64,000 nt of DNA from Loktanella atrilutea (GTDB taxonomy: Bacteria > Pseudomonadota > Alphaproteobacteria > Rhodobacterales > Rhodobacteraceae), in NCBI RefSeq assembly GCF_900128995.1, contig NZ_FQUE01000001.1:186001-250000 (forward strand), written 5' to 3'. Shown piece after piece: positions 9,673 through 17,639 of the stretch. Position numbers and translations under genes: made by a program. Position 1 is the first letter of the stretch; each line of letters opens with the position of its first letter. Below the pieces are notes generated by a model, which saw nothing but the letters and a program-made list of their open reading frames with translations, searched no databases and was not told where the DNA came from.

Positions 9673-10385
9673 CCTCCGATCTTCGGCCCGTTGGTCCGCC
9701 GGTCACCGACTTTTTGCCGCCGCCGCATCCGCGCGGCGTGACGCTGGCGGGACGTTTCGGCTGGCTGCGGCCCCTGCGCCCCGCTGATGACGCGCCCCGA
9801 CTTTATCCCTTGCTGGCTGACAGCCCGTGGCTCTTCGACTACCTCGGTGAACCGCCGCCCGCCTCCGTCGCTGCTCTCGAATCGCTTCTGGCGGTCTGGG
9901 CCACGCGCGCGGACTGCGAGATCTTCGCCATTGGCCGCACGGGCGAGGCCGTACCGCTCGGCTATGCCTGCCTGATGAGTGTGTCGACCACGATGGGCGA
10001 TATCGAGATCGGCAACGTCAACCTGTCGCCCGCCATGCAGCGCAGCCCGCTGGCGACCGAAGCCTTTTCGCTCATGCTGGGCTGGTGTTTCGACGCGGGC
10101 TACCGGCGTGTCGTGTGGAAGTGCAATGCTCTGAACGCGCCCTCGCGGCGGGCAGCCCAGCGGCTTGGCTTCAGCTACGAAGGCGTGTTTCGCAAGCACC
10201 TGATCGTCAAGGGTCTGAACCGTGACACGGCCTGGTTCGCAATGATCGACGACGACTGGCCCGCCATCGCAGAGGCCCATGCCACCTGGCTCGCCCCCGC
10301 GAATTTCGACGCGAGCGGTCGCCAGATGCAATCTCTGACGCCCCTGACGCGACCGCTTCTCTACCAAACCGACCCGACAGTCTGA
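9669..10385 (+). CDS. GNAT family N-acetyltransferase (RimJ/RimL-like)
   Basis: A 238-residue acetyltransferase of the RimJ/RimL-type GNAT group. An acetyl-CoA-binding core is suggested by the segment IGNVNLSPAMQRSPLATEAF around residues 115-135 and VVWKCNALNAPSRRAAQRLG near 155-175, where Asn and the ARRAAxRLGF helix are typical. The GTG start overlaps the DUF1501 stop (GTGA), so it is the third gene of a coupled operon. The substrate could be a protein N-terminus or a small amine; the sequence does not say. The link to the exported DUF1501 protein is only positional. Confidence 0.82.
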   Translation: MTSDLRPVGPPVTDFLPPPHPRGVTLAGRFGWLRPLRPADDAPRLYPLLADSPWLFDYLGEPPPASVAALESLLAVWATRADCEIFAIGRTGEAVPLGYACLMSVSTTMGDIEIGNVNLSPAMQRSPLATEAFSLMLGWCFDAGYRRVVWKCNALNAPSRRAAQRLGFSYEGVFRKHLIVKGLNRDTAWFAMIDDDWPAIAEAHATWLAPANFDASGRQMQSLTPLTRPLLYQTDPTV

Positions 10386-10691
10386 TCCACGACCGCCGCC
10401 CCCGAGTCTTCTATCAATAACCCAGTCCGACCAGACCGTCCGATCCCCGCATTAACGTCGCCCCGTGTCCCTGACCGGCGCGTGCGGATCAATTCCGCTA
10501 ATCGAAACGCCAGCTTCGTTACAAAAAACTGACCTGCCTGATTAGGCACAAAACCTGACCTGCTTGAATGGGCCGCCCGCCAGCCATTCATCGGCCGGAA
10601 AAGCGCAATGAACCGCTCGATCACCGGCAACGACATCCCGGTCGCCTCAGACTTCAGCGCTTGACCAACCGGTCGACCGACCGCCGCGGGC
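10386..10691. other. 306-bp intergenic region with short direct repeat, no recognisable gene
   Basis: Lies between the GNAT gene and the stop of the convergent response-regulator gene. Composition drops locally around 10490-10560. AAAACTGACCTGC (about 10526-10538) recurs with one inserted base as AAAACCTGACCTGC (about 10550-10563). Short open frames exist on both strands (for example an 18-codon ATG frame at 10608) but none has a recognisable family. I see no tRNA, terminator with a T tract, or transposase. Confidence 0.4.
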
Positions 10692-11408
10692 CTAGAAACC
10701 GGACACCGCCGACAATCGACTGTTCACCATGCGCGTCAGATCCGCGAGACCGGACGGGGGCGTGCGACCGGCCTTGCGTTCGGCGATGAGCCGGCGCACG
10801 GCCTCTTCCATGTCCTTGTCCTTTGCAGAGGTTGCGACGCCGGACAGGAACTGGGTGACGTAGTCGAGGGTCTGCGGGCTTTCGTCCTGTTGCAGCACAT
10901 CCGCGACATGGGTCAGATCGTCGCGATAGGCCAGCATGTCTGGCTCGATCTCGTCCTGATTGACGAGCCGCGGGCCGCGGGGCTGCCGGTCGGCGGGCAA
11001 ATGCATCAACACTGCCGCCTGAAATGCGGCGAGGCTGGCGATGGGCTTGCCGATGAAGCCGTCGGCACCCGCCTCGATCACCCTGTCCTCGACCGTCGGA
11101 TCGCCGGAGGTGCCGAGGATCACGTCGATGCGGGGCAATCCTTGCGACAGGGCGCGGATCAAGGCAAGGCCGGACCCGTCCGGCAGGCCCACGTCGACGA
11201 TCACGACGGTCGGCCGATAGACCGAAAGGTGCTTTCGCGCGCTGGCGAGGCTGTCGGCGCGCCGGATTCGGGCGCCGGACCGCAGGCAGAGCATGCGCAC
11301 AGCCTCGCAAGCGAAACGGCTGTCTTCCACGACAAGCACGGTCAGGCCCAGCAGGGGCCGCGTGGCCGTCGGCGACCGTGTCACCATGAAGTCGTCGATC
11401 TTATCCAT
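10692..11408 (-). CDS. Response regulator with receiver domain and C-terminal helical extension
   Basis: A 238-residue CheY-like receiver protein. The receiver lies at residues ~20-140: VLVVEDSRF supplies the acidic pocket, VVIVDVGLPDGSG the phosphorylated Asp, GTSGDP the Thr/Ser switch position, and FIGKPI the conserved Lys. The C-terminal ~95 residues show no DNA-binding HTH or output enzyme that I recognise, so it may act by protein contact. ATG 11408 (MDKIDDF) is preferred; an in-frame ATG five codons earlier is possible. No histidine kinase is adjacent. It is divergent from the methylmalonyl-CoA epimerase gene. Confidence 0.85.
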   Translation of the reverse strand: MDKIDDFMVTRSPTATRPLLGLTVLVVEDSRFACEAVRMLCLRSGARIRRADSLASARKHLSVYRPTVVIVDVGLPDGSGLALIRALSQGLPRIDVILGTSGDPTVEDRVIEAGADGFIGKPIASLAAFQAAVLMHLPADRQPRGPRLVNQDEIEPDMLAYRDDLTHVADVLQQDESPQTLDYVTQFLSGVATSAKDKDMEEAVRRLIAERKAGRTPPSGLADLTRMVNSRLSAVSGF

Positions 11409-11499
11409 CGTAGCGCACCCCACTTGCGTTGCCGTCAGGGGTCAGATCACCATGCCAACGTAAAGACCGCGTTAACGGGACTGCGACGAGATGCCGGTG

Positions 11500-11528
11500 T
11501 TGGCTTTCACCCGCCCGCGCGGCATAAG
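11500..11528 (+). promoter_or_regulatory. Candidate sigma70 promoter for the methylmalonyl-CoA epimerase gene
   Basis: TTGGCT at 11500-11505 is followed by a 17-base spacer and CATAAG at 11523-11528. Initiation near 11535 would leave a leader of about 20 bases before the ATG at 11554. Prediction only. Confidence 0.45.
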
Positions 11529-11553
11529 ACGGGCGGATGCAAAGGGGATCGCC

Positions 11554-11958
11554 ATGATCGGACGCCTGAACCACGTCGCCATCGCCGTGCCGGACCTGGA
11601 CGCCGCGGCGGACCAGTATCGTCATGCGCTGGGGGCCGAAGTGGGACCGCCGCTCGACCAGCCGGACCACGGCGTCACGGTGATCTTCATCACCCTGCCG
11701 AACACCAAGATCGAACTGCTCTACCCGCTGGGGGACGCGTCACCGATCGCGAAATTCCTTGAAAAGAACCCCGCTGGCGGCATCCATCACATCTGCTACG
11801 AGGTCGACGACCTGATCGCCGCGCGCGACCGGTTGACCGCGACGGGCGCGCGGGTGCTGGGCGACGGGACGCCGCGGACCGGGGCCCACGGCAAGCCGGT
11901 GCTGTTTCTGCATCCCAAGGATTTCAACGGCGCGCTGGTCGAGCTGGAAGAGGTCTGA
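11554..11958 (+). CDS. mce: Methylmalonyl-CoA epimerase
   Basis: Interconverts the 2S and 2R epimers of methylmalonyl-CoA in propionate catabolism and the ethylmalonyl-CoA pathway, ahead of the B12-dependent mutase. The 134-residue glyoxalase-fold protein starts MIGRLNHVAIAVPDLD. The expected metal ligands are visible: His in NHVAIAV, His in GGIHHICYEVDD, and the C-terminal Glu in GALVELEE. Length is normal. Its downstream neighbour is a DUF1467 gene, an arrangement I know from Rhodobacteraceae. meaB, the GTPase that chaperones the mutase, lies 20 kb away on the other strand. Confidence 0.93.
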   Translation: MIGRLNHVAIAVPDLDAAADQYRHALGAEVGPPLDQPDHGVTVIFITLPNTKIELLYPLGDASPIAKFLEKNPAGGIHHICYEVDDLIAARDRLTATGARVLGDGTPRTGAHGKPVLFLHPKDFNGALVELEEV

Positions 11959-11962
11959 CGTT

Positions 11963-12016
11963 CGGCCCCCCGCCGGGACCGACGCCTCCGGCGGAGGAAT
12001 TTTTAACGAGAAGACG
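11963..12016 (+). repeat. Rhodobacterales-type intergenic element, copy A
   Basis: A GC-rich segment with CGCCGG/CCGGCG arms is followed by the tail GGAATTTTTAACGAGAAGACGG. Similar tails occur at 32570-32596 and 46634-46696, and in reverse at 25024-25087. Here it separates mce and the DUF1467 gene. Confidence 0.5.
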
Positions 12017-12063
12017 GCCGGACGTCCGGCCAGAGCAGGCGAGACCTGCGGAAAGAGGCTTTT

Positions 12064-12357
12064 ATGGGAATCACGTCTGCCATCGTGATGTTCGCCGTCG
12101 TCTGGTGGATGGTGTTCTTCATCGTCCTGCCGCTGCAGATGGTCAGTCAGGGCGACGCAGGAGAGGTCGTGCCGGGCACGCACAAATCCGCGCCGGCGAA
12201 TTTTCAGCTGGGGCGCAAGGCGAAGATCACGACGCTCTGGGCCGTGGGGATCTGGATCGTCTTCGCCACGATCATCCTGTCAGGCGCGGTCAGCGTGCGC
12301 GATCTTGACTGGTTCAACCGGATGCCGCCGGCGCAGGCCCCCCTCGCCGGATCCTGA
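12064..12357 (+). CDS. DUF1467 family small membrane protein
   Basis: A 97-residue protein of the DUF1467 family. Two hydrophobic helices are evident, at about residues 3-28 and 54-76, linked by a polar stretch with HKSAPANFQLGRKAKIT, the conserved loop of the family. The short C-terminus is polar. It follows mce after an intergenic repeat and probably belongs to the same transcription unit. The last 44 bases overlap the convergent EI24 gene. The function is unknown; the family is found next to mce in related genomes. Confidence 0.85.
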   Translation: MGITSAIVMFAVVWWMVFFIVLPLQMVSQGDAGEVVPGTHKSAPANFQLGRKAKITTLWAVGIWIVFATIILSGAVSVRDLDWFNRMPPAQAPLAGS

Positions 12358-13033
12358 GGCGGTGGTAAAGGTGCGTGAAGGTCGCGGCGCCGAGGATCGG
12401 GACGAAGAGGTTCAGCAGTGGAATCGAGAGCGGTAGCGCCATCAGGATGCCTGCGATCCAGATCGTTGCCCCGTGCCGCCGCCGCAGCGCCTTGGCCCCG
12501 GCGCGCCCCTCGCGGCGCATGGCGGCGACCTGAAAATACTCTCGTCCCAGCAGGAAACCGTTCATCGCATAGAAGATCAGCGGCGCAAAAGGCGGGAACA
12601 GGGCGTAAAGGGTGAAGGCCAGCAGGTTCGCCACCAGCATCAACCCCAGAAAGCTGACCGTATCGCGCAGCCCGTCCCACAGGGACGTCCGCGGCACGGA
12701 GGGCAGGGCGGAGTAATGCGCCGCCTCCACCGCCTCCGCCACGTCCTCGAGGAAGAACGAGGTGATGGCCGAGGCGACGGGGATCATCAGGAAGACAGAC
12801 AACACCAGCATCAGCCCCAGCGACCCCCAGCCCAGCAGGTCGCCGACCCAGGTGATCTGTCCCACCCAAGGCAGGGTGATCGGATCGGACGCCAACGCGT
12901 CGATCAGCCACAGAAGCCCCGCGTAGGCCGCGACCAGCAGCGCGATGGTCAGCCCGACGCCCAGCCACAGCACCCGCCGGAACCGCGGGTCCGGCAGTTG
13001 CGCCAGCGCCTTGGCGAAGTCGGTCAAGATCAC
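12314..13033 (-). CDS. EI24 domain (CysZ-like) integral membrane protein
   Basis: A 239-residue polytopic protein of the EI24/CysZ superfamily, starting MILTDFAKALAQLPDPRFRR. About four to five membrane segments are visible (residues ~22-45, 70-95, 130-160, 185-215). CysZ members import sulfate, but many alphaproteobacterial EI24 proteins have no assigned substrate and no cys genes are nearby. The start overlaps the stop of the nitroreductase gene by 4 bases, so the two are co-translated. The 3' end overlaps the convergent DUF1467 gene by 44 bases. Confidence 0.83.
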   Translation of the reverse strand: MILTDFAKALAQLPDPRFRRVLWLGVGLTIALLVAAYAGLLWLIDALASDPITLPWVGQITWVGDLLGWGSLGLMLVLSVFLMIPVASAITSFFLEDVAEAVEAAHYSALPSVPRTSLWDGLRDTVSFLGLMLVANLLAFTLYALFPPFAPLIFYAMNGFLLGREYFQVAAMRREGRAGAKALRRRHGATIWIAGILMALPLSIPLLNLFVPILGAATFTHLYHRLRIRRGGPAPAASG

Positions 13034-13608
13034 GCGCGCGACCAGTCCGTGATCGCGGCGATGTCCGGGCGCGGGCGATCGGGCGGCGCGCTCGTCTCGG
13101 TGCCGATGTGGACGATTCCAGCCACCGTCTCGTGCGGGGCGAGGCCGAAGACCTCGTGGATGAAGTCGCGGTCGTGGCTGAACCAGCCAGACAGCCAGTT
13201 CGCCCCGAAGCCGCTGGCCAGTGCCGCGTTCAGAAGCGCGAGGCAGACGCCGCCCGCGGCGTAGGTCTGCTCGATCTTCGGCACCTTCTCTGACTCCTGC
13301 GGGGCGAACACCACGACGACGGCCAGATGCGCGTTGCCGTAGGTCTTCACCGGCTTGTCGATCTTGTCCTGCGGGATGCCAAGGCGGGACCCGGCGGCAG
13401 GCAGGGCGTCCGCCACAGCCTGCAGCGCATCGCGCCCCAGCACGACAAAGCGCCAGGGTTCCAGCTTGCCGTGGTCGGGGCTGCGCGCGGCGGCGGTCAG
13501 AATGGTCTGCAGCTGGTCGCGGTCTGGCACCGGTGCCGTCAGGGTCTGGGCCGGGCAGGACCGGCGGGTCAGCAGAAAGTCGAGGGCGGCCGTGTTGCGG
13601 TCCGGCAT
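13030..13608 (-). CDS. Nitroreductase family protein
   Basis: A 192-residue FMN-dependent nitroreductase-fold protein, starting MPDRNTAALDFLLTRRSCP with a GAAGGA ribosome site just upstream. The N-terminal LTRRS motif near residue 13 contacts the FMN phosphate. AARSPDHGKLEPWRFVVL near residues 38-55 and the Gly-rich GFGANWLSGW segment near 130 are typical. Such enzymes reduce nitro groups, quinones or flavins using NAD(P)H; the physiological substrate is unknown. The stop overlaps the EI24 gene start. Confidence 0.87.
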   Translation of the reverse strand: MPDRNTAALDFLLTRRSCPAQTLTAPVPDRDQLQTILTAAARSPDHGKLEPWRFVVLGRDALQAVADALPAAGSRLGIPQDKIDKPVKTYGNAHLAVVVVFAPQESEKVPKIEQTYAAGGVCLALLNAALASGFGANWLSGWFSHDRDFIHEVFGLAPHETVAGIVHIGTETSAPPDRPRPDIAAITDWSRA

Positions 13609-13669
13609 GGGATGATCCTTCGTATCGGTTGCCCCCCAGATAGGCGCAGCCCGCACGCAGGGCAACGGA

Positions 13670-14044
13670 TCAGCGCGGGTTCTGCGGCAGACCGTCAGCG
13701 ATGTCGTAGTAATCCCCCTTTTGCGAAACGAAGATATGCCGCGCCAGCTGCGTGCCGGTGGCCGCGTCGAAGGCCCCCATCGCCACGGCGGTCTTGTCGC
13801 CCAGCAAGGGGTCCCAGAAGAGGAAGGACCCGCAGGTGGCGCAAAACCCGCGTCGTGCCTTGTCCGAGGATGCGAACCACGTCGGCGTGCCGGTGACCGT
13901 CAGCGCCCCGCGGTCCACGTCGACCGAAGCCCAGACGTGGCCCGACTGCTTGCGGCACTGCACGCAATGGCAGGCGTTCGGCGCGGGCAGGGAACCGGTC
14001 ACCGCAAAGGTGATGGCTCCGCAAAGGCAGGATCCGTGGTGCAT
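13670..14044 (-). CDS. GFA family (glutathione-dependent formaldehyde-activating-like) zinc protein
   Basis: A 124-residue zinc-binding protein of the GFA/CENP-V fold, starting MHHGSCLCGAITFAV. The zinc cysteines are intact: CLCG near residue 6, CHCVQCRKQSG near residue 30, and CATCGS near 75. Gfa was described as helping formaldehyde react with glutathione, but most paralogs are unproven. The ATG overlaps the TGA of the HDAC-like gene (TGATG), so the pair is co-translated. I chose ATG 14044 because the zinc motif begins six residues later. Confidence 0.88.
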   Translation of the reverse strand: MHHGSCLCGAITFAVTGSLPAPNACHCVQCRKQSGHVWASVDVDRGALTVTGTPTWFASSDKARRGFCATCGSFLFWDPLLGDKTAVAMGAFDAATGTQLARHIFVSQKGDYYDIADGLPQNPR

Positions 14045-15144
14045 CACAGCGCATCCTCCATGTCCGAAATCCAGCGGTCCAGAAAGGCGGCATACCGCGC
14101 ATCCGGCTGACGGGCGGCAAAGACCTCTGCAAAGGGATCCGGCGCGGTCACCGCGCTGCCCGACAGCACTTCCAGCACCGCATGGCCGCAGAAGGGGACG
14201 TAGGTCTCGGAATAGCCACCCTCGTGGACCAGCAACAGCTTTCCGTCGCAAAGCTCTTCCGCCAGTGCCATGACGCGCGCGGTCATCTGCCGGAAGGTGT
14301 CGGCGGTGGCCAGCATCCGGCCAAGAGGATCATTGGCGGCGGCGTCAAAGCCGCAGGCGACGACGATCACCTCCGGCGCGAAGGCGCGGATCGCCGGCAG
14401 CGCCAGCCGGTCAAGGGCCGCGAGATAGCCGTCGTGGCCGGTGCCGGGCGGCAGGGGAACGTTCAGGTTGAACCCCTGACCGGCCCCGCGCCCCCGGTCG
14501 GCAAAGGCGCCGGTGTCCATGGGATAGTTCCGGTCCTGATGCAGAGAGATGGTCAGCACGTCGGGGTCGTCGTAAAAGACCGCCTCGGTCCCGTTCCCGT
14601 GATGCACGTCCCAGTCCAGCACGGCGATGCGCCCTGCCAGCCCCTCTGCCTGTACCGCCCGGATCGCGATGGCGATGTTGGCCAGCAGGCAGAAGCCGTT
14701 GGGAAAATCGGGCAAGGCGTGGTGGCCCGGCGGGCGGGACAGGGCATAGGCATTGTCCATCTCGCCGCGCAGCACGGCCCGCAGCGCCCCCAGCGCCAGC
14801 CCGGCCGATTGCGCCGCGACCTCGAACCCGCCGGGCCCGAAGGGGGTGCGCCGTCCAAGCTCTCCGCCGGTGGCATCAGACAGGGCCCGGAAATCGTCGA
14901 GGTAGGATTGCGGATGCACCCGCAGCAGATCCTCCATCGTGGCGGCGGGCGCGCCGGTCATCGCCAGATCGCGATCCAGCCCGGTCACGGTGATCAGGTT
15001 CTTTAACCGGCGCTTTGTCTCCGGGTTTTCTGGCAGGCCGCCGGTCGCCATCGGCTGTACCAGCCCGCCGACGGGCAGCATGCCCGCATAGTTGCCGCCA
15101 CCGTGCCAGAAACAGCGCTCGTCCCAGAAAAACCCCGTCGTCAT
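14044..15144 (-). CDS. Class II histone deacetylase-like amidohydrolase
   Basis: A 366-residue zinc deacetylase of the HDAC/acetylpolyamine amidohydrolase/AcuC superfamily. It acts on acetyl-lysine or acetylated polyamines; the bacterial substrate is unknown. Catalytic motifs are all present: RPPGHHA near residue 138, DWDVHHGNGTE near 170 (zinc Asp and His), CGFDAAANDPLG near 265 (zinc Asp), and HEGGYSE near 308 (catalytic Tyr). ATG 15144 (MTTGFFWDERCFWH) has a GGAGG site seven bases upstream, better than the ATG eight codons earlier. It is coupled to the GFA gene downstream. Confidence 0.92.
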   Translation of the reverse strand: MTTGFFWDERCFWHGGGNYAGMLPVGGLVQPMATGGLPENPETKRRLKNLITVTGLDRDLAMTGAPAATMEDLLRVHPQSYLDDFRALSDATGGELGRRTPFGPGGFEVAAQSAGLALGALRAVLRGEMDNAYALSRPPGHHALPDFPNGFCLLANIAIAIRAVQAEGLAGRIAVLDWDVHHGNGTEAVFYDDPDVLTISLHQDRNYPMDTGAFADRGRGAGQGFNLNVPLPPGTGHDGYLAALDRLALPAIRAFAPEVIVVACGFDAAANDPLGRMLATADTFRQMTARVMALAEELCDGKLLLVHEGGYSETYVPFCGHAVLEVLSGSAVTAPDPFAEVFAARQPDARYAAFLDRWISDMEDAL

Positions 15145-15201
15145 CGCAACCCTCCATCGTTGCGCCAAGGGTGCGTCCCGGCTGGCGGAGTTGCAAGCCG
15201 T

Positions 15202-15438
15202 CTAGTCCGGCTTTTCCAGCTGATAGGCCCCTTCAGGCAGGTCCAGCGCCGCCCCCAGATCGCGCACCTGCGCCAGCGACAGGGTGATCGTCCGCATCTC
15301 GTTCAGGCGCGGATCGAACTGATTGATCGTGACGCAATCCTCGAAGGCGCTGACGACCACATCCTCTTGCAGATGGGATCCGCCCTCGTCGATCAGGGTC
15401 ACCACGGTCGCGTCGAAGTCGTGTTCGATGGTAAACAT
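15202..15438 (-). CDS. Conserved hypothetical small protein
   Basis: A 78-residue acidic protein starting MFTIEHDFDATVVTLIDEGG. It has no signal peptide or membrane helix. The alternating beta-rich pattern (TVVTLIDEG, EDVVVSAFEDCVTINQF, MRTITLSLAQVRDL) suggests a small beta-sandwich. I recall similar short proteins in Rhodobacteraceae but know no function. It lies upstream of the HDAC-like gene on the same strand and is divergent from the M48 protease gene. Confidence 0.7.
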   Translation of the reverse strand: MFTIEHDFDATVVTLIDEGGSHLQEDVVVSAFEDCVTINQFDPRLNEMRTITLSLAQVRDLGAALDLPEGAYQLEKPD

Positions 15439-15586
15439 GGTGTCGATCCTAGCCGAGGGTCGCACGGGCGAAAAGGCCATCCGCGACATCCCGCAAACGT
15501 GCGGATCGCGACGGTGGCGGGGGTGGCGATTGCCTGTCAGGATGCTAGAACAATCGCAAACCACACCGTCCGAAAGACATCCTGCG

Positions 15587-16342
15587 ATGCAGCATCTCCT
15601 TCCCAGTCTCGTCGTGGCCCTCGGGCTGGCCGGATGCGCCGGGGTGCCGCAGCCGGATGCGCCGCGGACGGAACAGGTCGCGCTGCCGGTGCCCGTCGTC
15701 GCCCCGCCCACGCCGCGCACCGCCGCCGACGTGCCCCCCGATGCCCGCACCGCCGCGCGCACCCTCGTCGGCGTCGTCGACCGGGTCGAGCCGGTGGCAG
15801 AGGCGCTGTGCCGCGAACGCTCGCCCAACCTGAACTGCGACTTCAGCTTTGCCGTCGACACCAATCCGCTGTCGCCGCCCAATGCCTTCCAGACACTCGA
15901 CAGGGACGGGCGCCCGATCATCGCCTTCACGGTCGCCCTGCTGGCCGAAACGCGCAATCCCGACGAACTCGCCTTCATTATGTCGCACGAGGCGGCCCAC
16001 CATATCGAGGGTCACCTTGCCCGTCAGCACCGCAACGCCGACATCGGGGCCGCGATCATGGGGCAGATCGTCGGCCTGTCCGGCGATCCCGACGCGGGGC
16101 GCAAGGCGGCGGAATTCGGCGCCGCCATCGGCGCACGCACCTACTCGAAGGATTTCGAGCTGGAGGCAGACGCCCTCGGCACCGCCATTGCGGCGCAGGC
16201 GGGGTACGACCCGCTGGTGGGGGCAGAGTTCTTCTTTCGCATCCCCGATCCGGGCAATACCTTCCTCGGCACCCACCCGGCCAATGCGGACCGCCTGCGC
16301 GTGGTGCAGCGGACCGTCGCGCGCCTGGGATTCCCGTCCTAG
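15587..16342 (+). CDS. M48 family metalloprotease, lipoprotein
   Basis: A 251-residue periplasmic zinc metallopeptidase starting MQHLLPSLVVALGLAGCAG; the LAGC lipobox predicts a lipid anchor. The HEAAHHIEGH segment near residue 130 carries the HExxH zinc site, and ELEADALG near 190 provides the third ligand, as in the BepA/LoiP/YcaL-type M48 proteins that degrade misassembled outer-membrane proteins. THPANADR near the end is the conserved C-terminal motif. The final four bases overlap the convergent hemolysin III gene. Confidence 0.92.
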   Translation: MQHLLPSLVVALGLAGCAGVPQPDAPRTEQVALPVPVVAPPTPRTAADVPPDARTAARTLVGVVDRVEPVAEALCRERSPNLNCDFSFAVDTNPLSPPNAFQTLDRDGRPIIAFTVALLAETRNPDELAFIMSHEAAHHIEGHLARQHRNADIGAAIMGQIVGLSGDPDAGRKAAEFGAAIGARTYSKDFELEADALGTAIAAQAGYDPLVGAEFFFRIPDPGNTFLGTHPANADRLRVVQRTVARLGFPS

Positions 16343-16995
16343 GCCAGTGCCGCGATCCCGATGAAGATCCCGCTGAAGAAGCAGACCGACGCCGCCAGCA
16401 CGAAACCGTGCCAGATGGCGTTGGAGAATTTCAGACTTTCCCAGCTGAAGAAGATCACGCCGGCGGTGTAAAGCAAGCCGCCCGCCCCCAGAAGCGCCAG
16501 CGCGTGCCCCGGCAGCAGGCTGGCGATGGCCGGGATCAGCAGCACGCCAAGCCAGCCCATCAGCAGATACAGCGCCGGGCCGAACCGCCCGGGCACCTGC
16601 CAGAAGAACAGCTTGTGCGCCATGCCCCAGATCGCCATCGCCCAGACCAGCGCCAGCACGCCGTAGGCAAAGCCGCTGCCGATCATCGCCGCCAGCGGCG
16701 TGAAGGTGCCCGCGATCTTGAGGTAGATTGCCGCATGATCAATCCGCCGCAAGGTCGGCCGCAGTCTTTCCCACGGGGTCATGTGATAGAAGGCAGAGGC
16801 AGTGAAGGTCGCGATCAGGGCCACGCCATAGACCGTCAGGGCCGTCATCTGGCCCGCGCCCACGGTCCGCGCCGCCCAGCCCAGCAGCACGACAGCCCCG
16901 GCCAGCGCAAAGGCCACGCCAAGGGCGTGCAGCGTGCCGTCGGCGATCCGCTCGGACCGGGCATAGGCGGGGTAGGCATCCAGTGGCAGGTTCAT
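16339..16995 (-). CDS. Hemolysin III / TrhA family membrane protein (PAQR)
   Basis: A 218-residue integral membrane protein of the PAQR/hemolysin III family with about seven hydrophobic helices. Conserved His and Ser residues of the putative metal site are visible: ADGTLHALG near residue 18, SAFYHMTPW near 68, IDHAAIYLKIAGTFTP near 85, and NAIWHGFVLA near 193. TrhA proteins have been linked to membrane fluidity or energetics; direct haemolysis is doubtful. It converges with the M48 gene. The upstream region carries a CRP/FNR-like palindrome shared with the divergent TPR gene. Confidence 0.9.
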   Translation of the reverse strand: MNLPLDAYPAYARSERIADGTLHALGVAFALAGAVVLLGWAARTVGAGQMTALTVYGVALIATFTASAFYHMTPWERLRPTLRRIDHAAIYLKIAGTFTPLAAMIGSGFAYGVLALVWAMAIWGMAHKLFFWQVPGRFGPALYLLMGWLGVLLIPAIASLLPGHALALLGAGGLLYTAGVIFFSWESLKFSNAIWHGFVLAASVCFFSGIFIGIAALA

Positions 16996-17029
16996 GCCTC
17001 GGATATAGGGCGATCGATCCGTTCCGCCA

Positions 17030-17050
17030 CCTGTGACGATGAGTCACAGG
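17030..17050. promoter_or_regulatory. CRP/FNR-like palindrome upstream of the TPR gene
   Basis: CCTGTGAC-GATGA-GTCACAGG is a perfect 8-bp inverted repeat with a 5-base centre. It lies between the divergent hemolysin III gene (start 16995) and the TPR gene (start 17103). A TAATCT hexamer at 17071-17076 could be the -10 of the TPR gene, which would place the palindrome near -43, the position of a class II CRP-type activator site. The arms resemble those of the site at 6950-6965. Confidence 0.5.
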
Positions 17051-17102
17051 GGCGGCCGTTCGCGTCGCCGTAATCTGGGGTCGGATCAACCGGAGAATCG
17101 CC

Positions 17103-17633
17103 ATGCGCCACGTCCTCCTTGCCCTGACCCTTTGCCCCACGTTCGCCTTCGCCGCCGGATCGCCCGATCCCGCGCCGCCAAAGCCCACCGCGACGACTCA
17201 GCGCTGCGCCGAGGGGCTGGTCTTCGACCTAGCCACGCAAACCTGCCTGCCGCCGGAGCAATCGACCAACGACGACCAGTCGCGGCTCGACGACGTTCGC
17301 GCGCTGGCCTACGCCGGGCGCTACGCGGATGCCCTGCGCGTGCTCGACACCATGAAGGATCAGTCGGACGACATGGTCATGACCTACCGCGGCTTCGCTG
17401 CGCGCAAGGCGGGCGACATGGCCGGCGGCATGGCCTTTTACGCGCAGGCTCTTGCCGTGAATCCCGACAATCTGCTGGCCCGGTCCTACATGGGGCAGGC
17501 GCTGGCAGAGCAGGGGGCGGACGACCTCGCCTTTGCGCAGCTGACAGAGATCCGGATGCGCGGCGGCCGCGGCACATGGGCGGAAACCTCGCTCGCCTCC
17601 GCCATCGCGACAGGCATCACCTATAACCACTAG
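17103..17633 (+). CDS. Exported TPR-repeat protein
   Basis: A 176-residue protein starting MRHVLLALTLCPTFAFAAG, a Sec signal peptide ending near AFA-A. After a Pro/Thr-rich linker it has a short segment with two Cys (QRCAEGLVFD...QTCLPP) that could form a disulfide. The remainder is tetratricopeptide-like: LAYAGRYADALRVLDTM, FAARKAGDMAGGMAFYAQALAVNPDN and SYMGQALAEQGADDLAFAQL. It is probably a periplasmic protein-binding adaptor; the partner is unknown. The palindrome upstream suggests regulation by a CRP/FNR-type protein. Confidence 0.82.
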   Translation: MRHVLLALTLCPTFAFAAGSPDPAPPKPTATTQRCAEGLVFDLATQTCLPPEQSTNDDQSRLDDVRALAYAGRYADALRVLDTMKDQSDDMVMTYRGFAARKAGDMAGGMAFYAQALAVNPDNLLARSYMGQALAEQGADDLAFAQLTEIRMRGGRGTWAETSLASAIATGITYNH

Positions 17634-17639
17634 ACCCTT

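Noticed and set aside
10361-10636. 91-codon minus-strand frame between the GNAT and response-regulator genes
   Set aside because: No family, no ribosome site, overlaps the 3' end of the GNAT gene; treated as intergenic.
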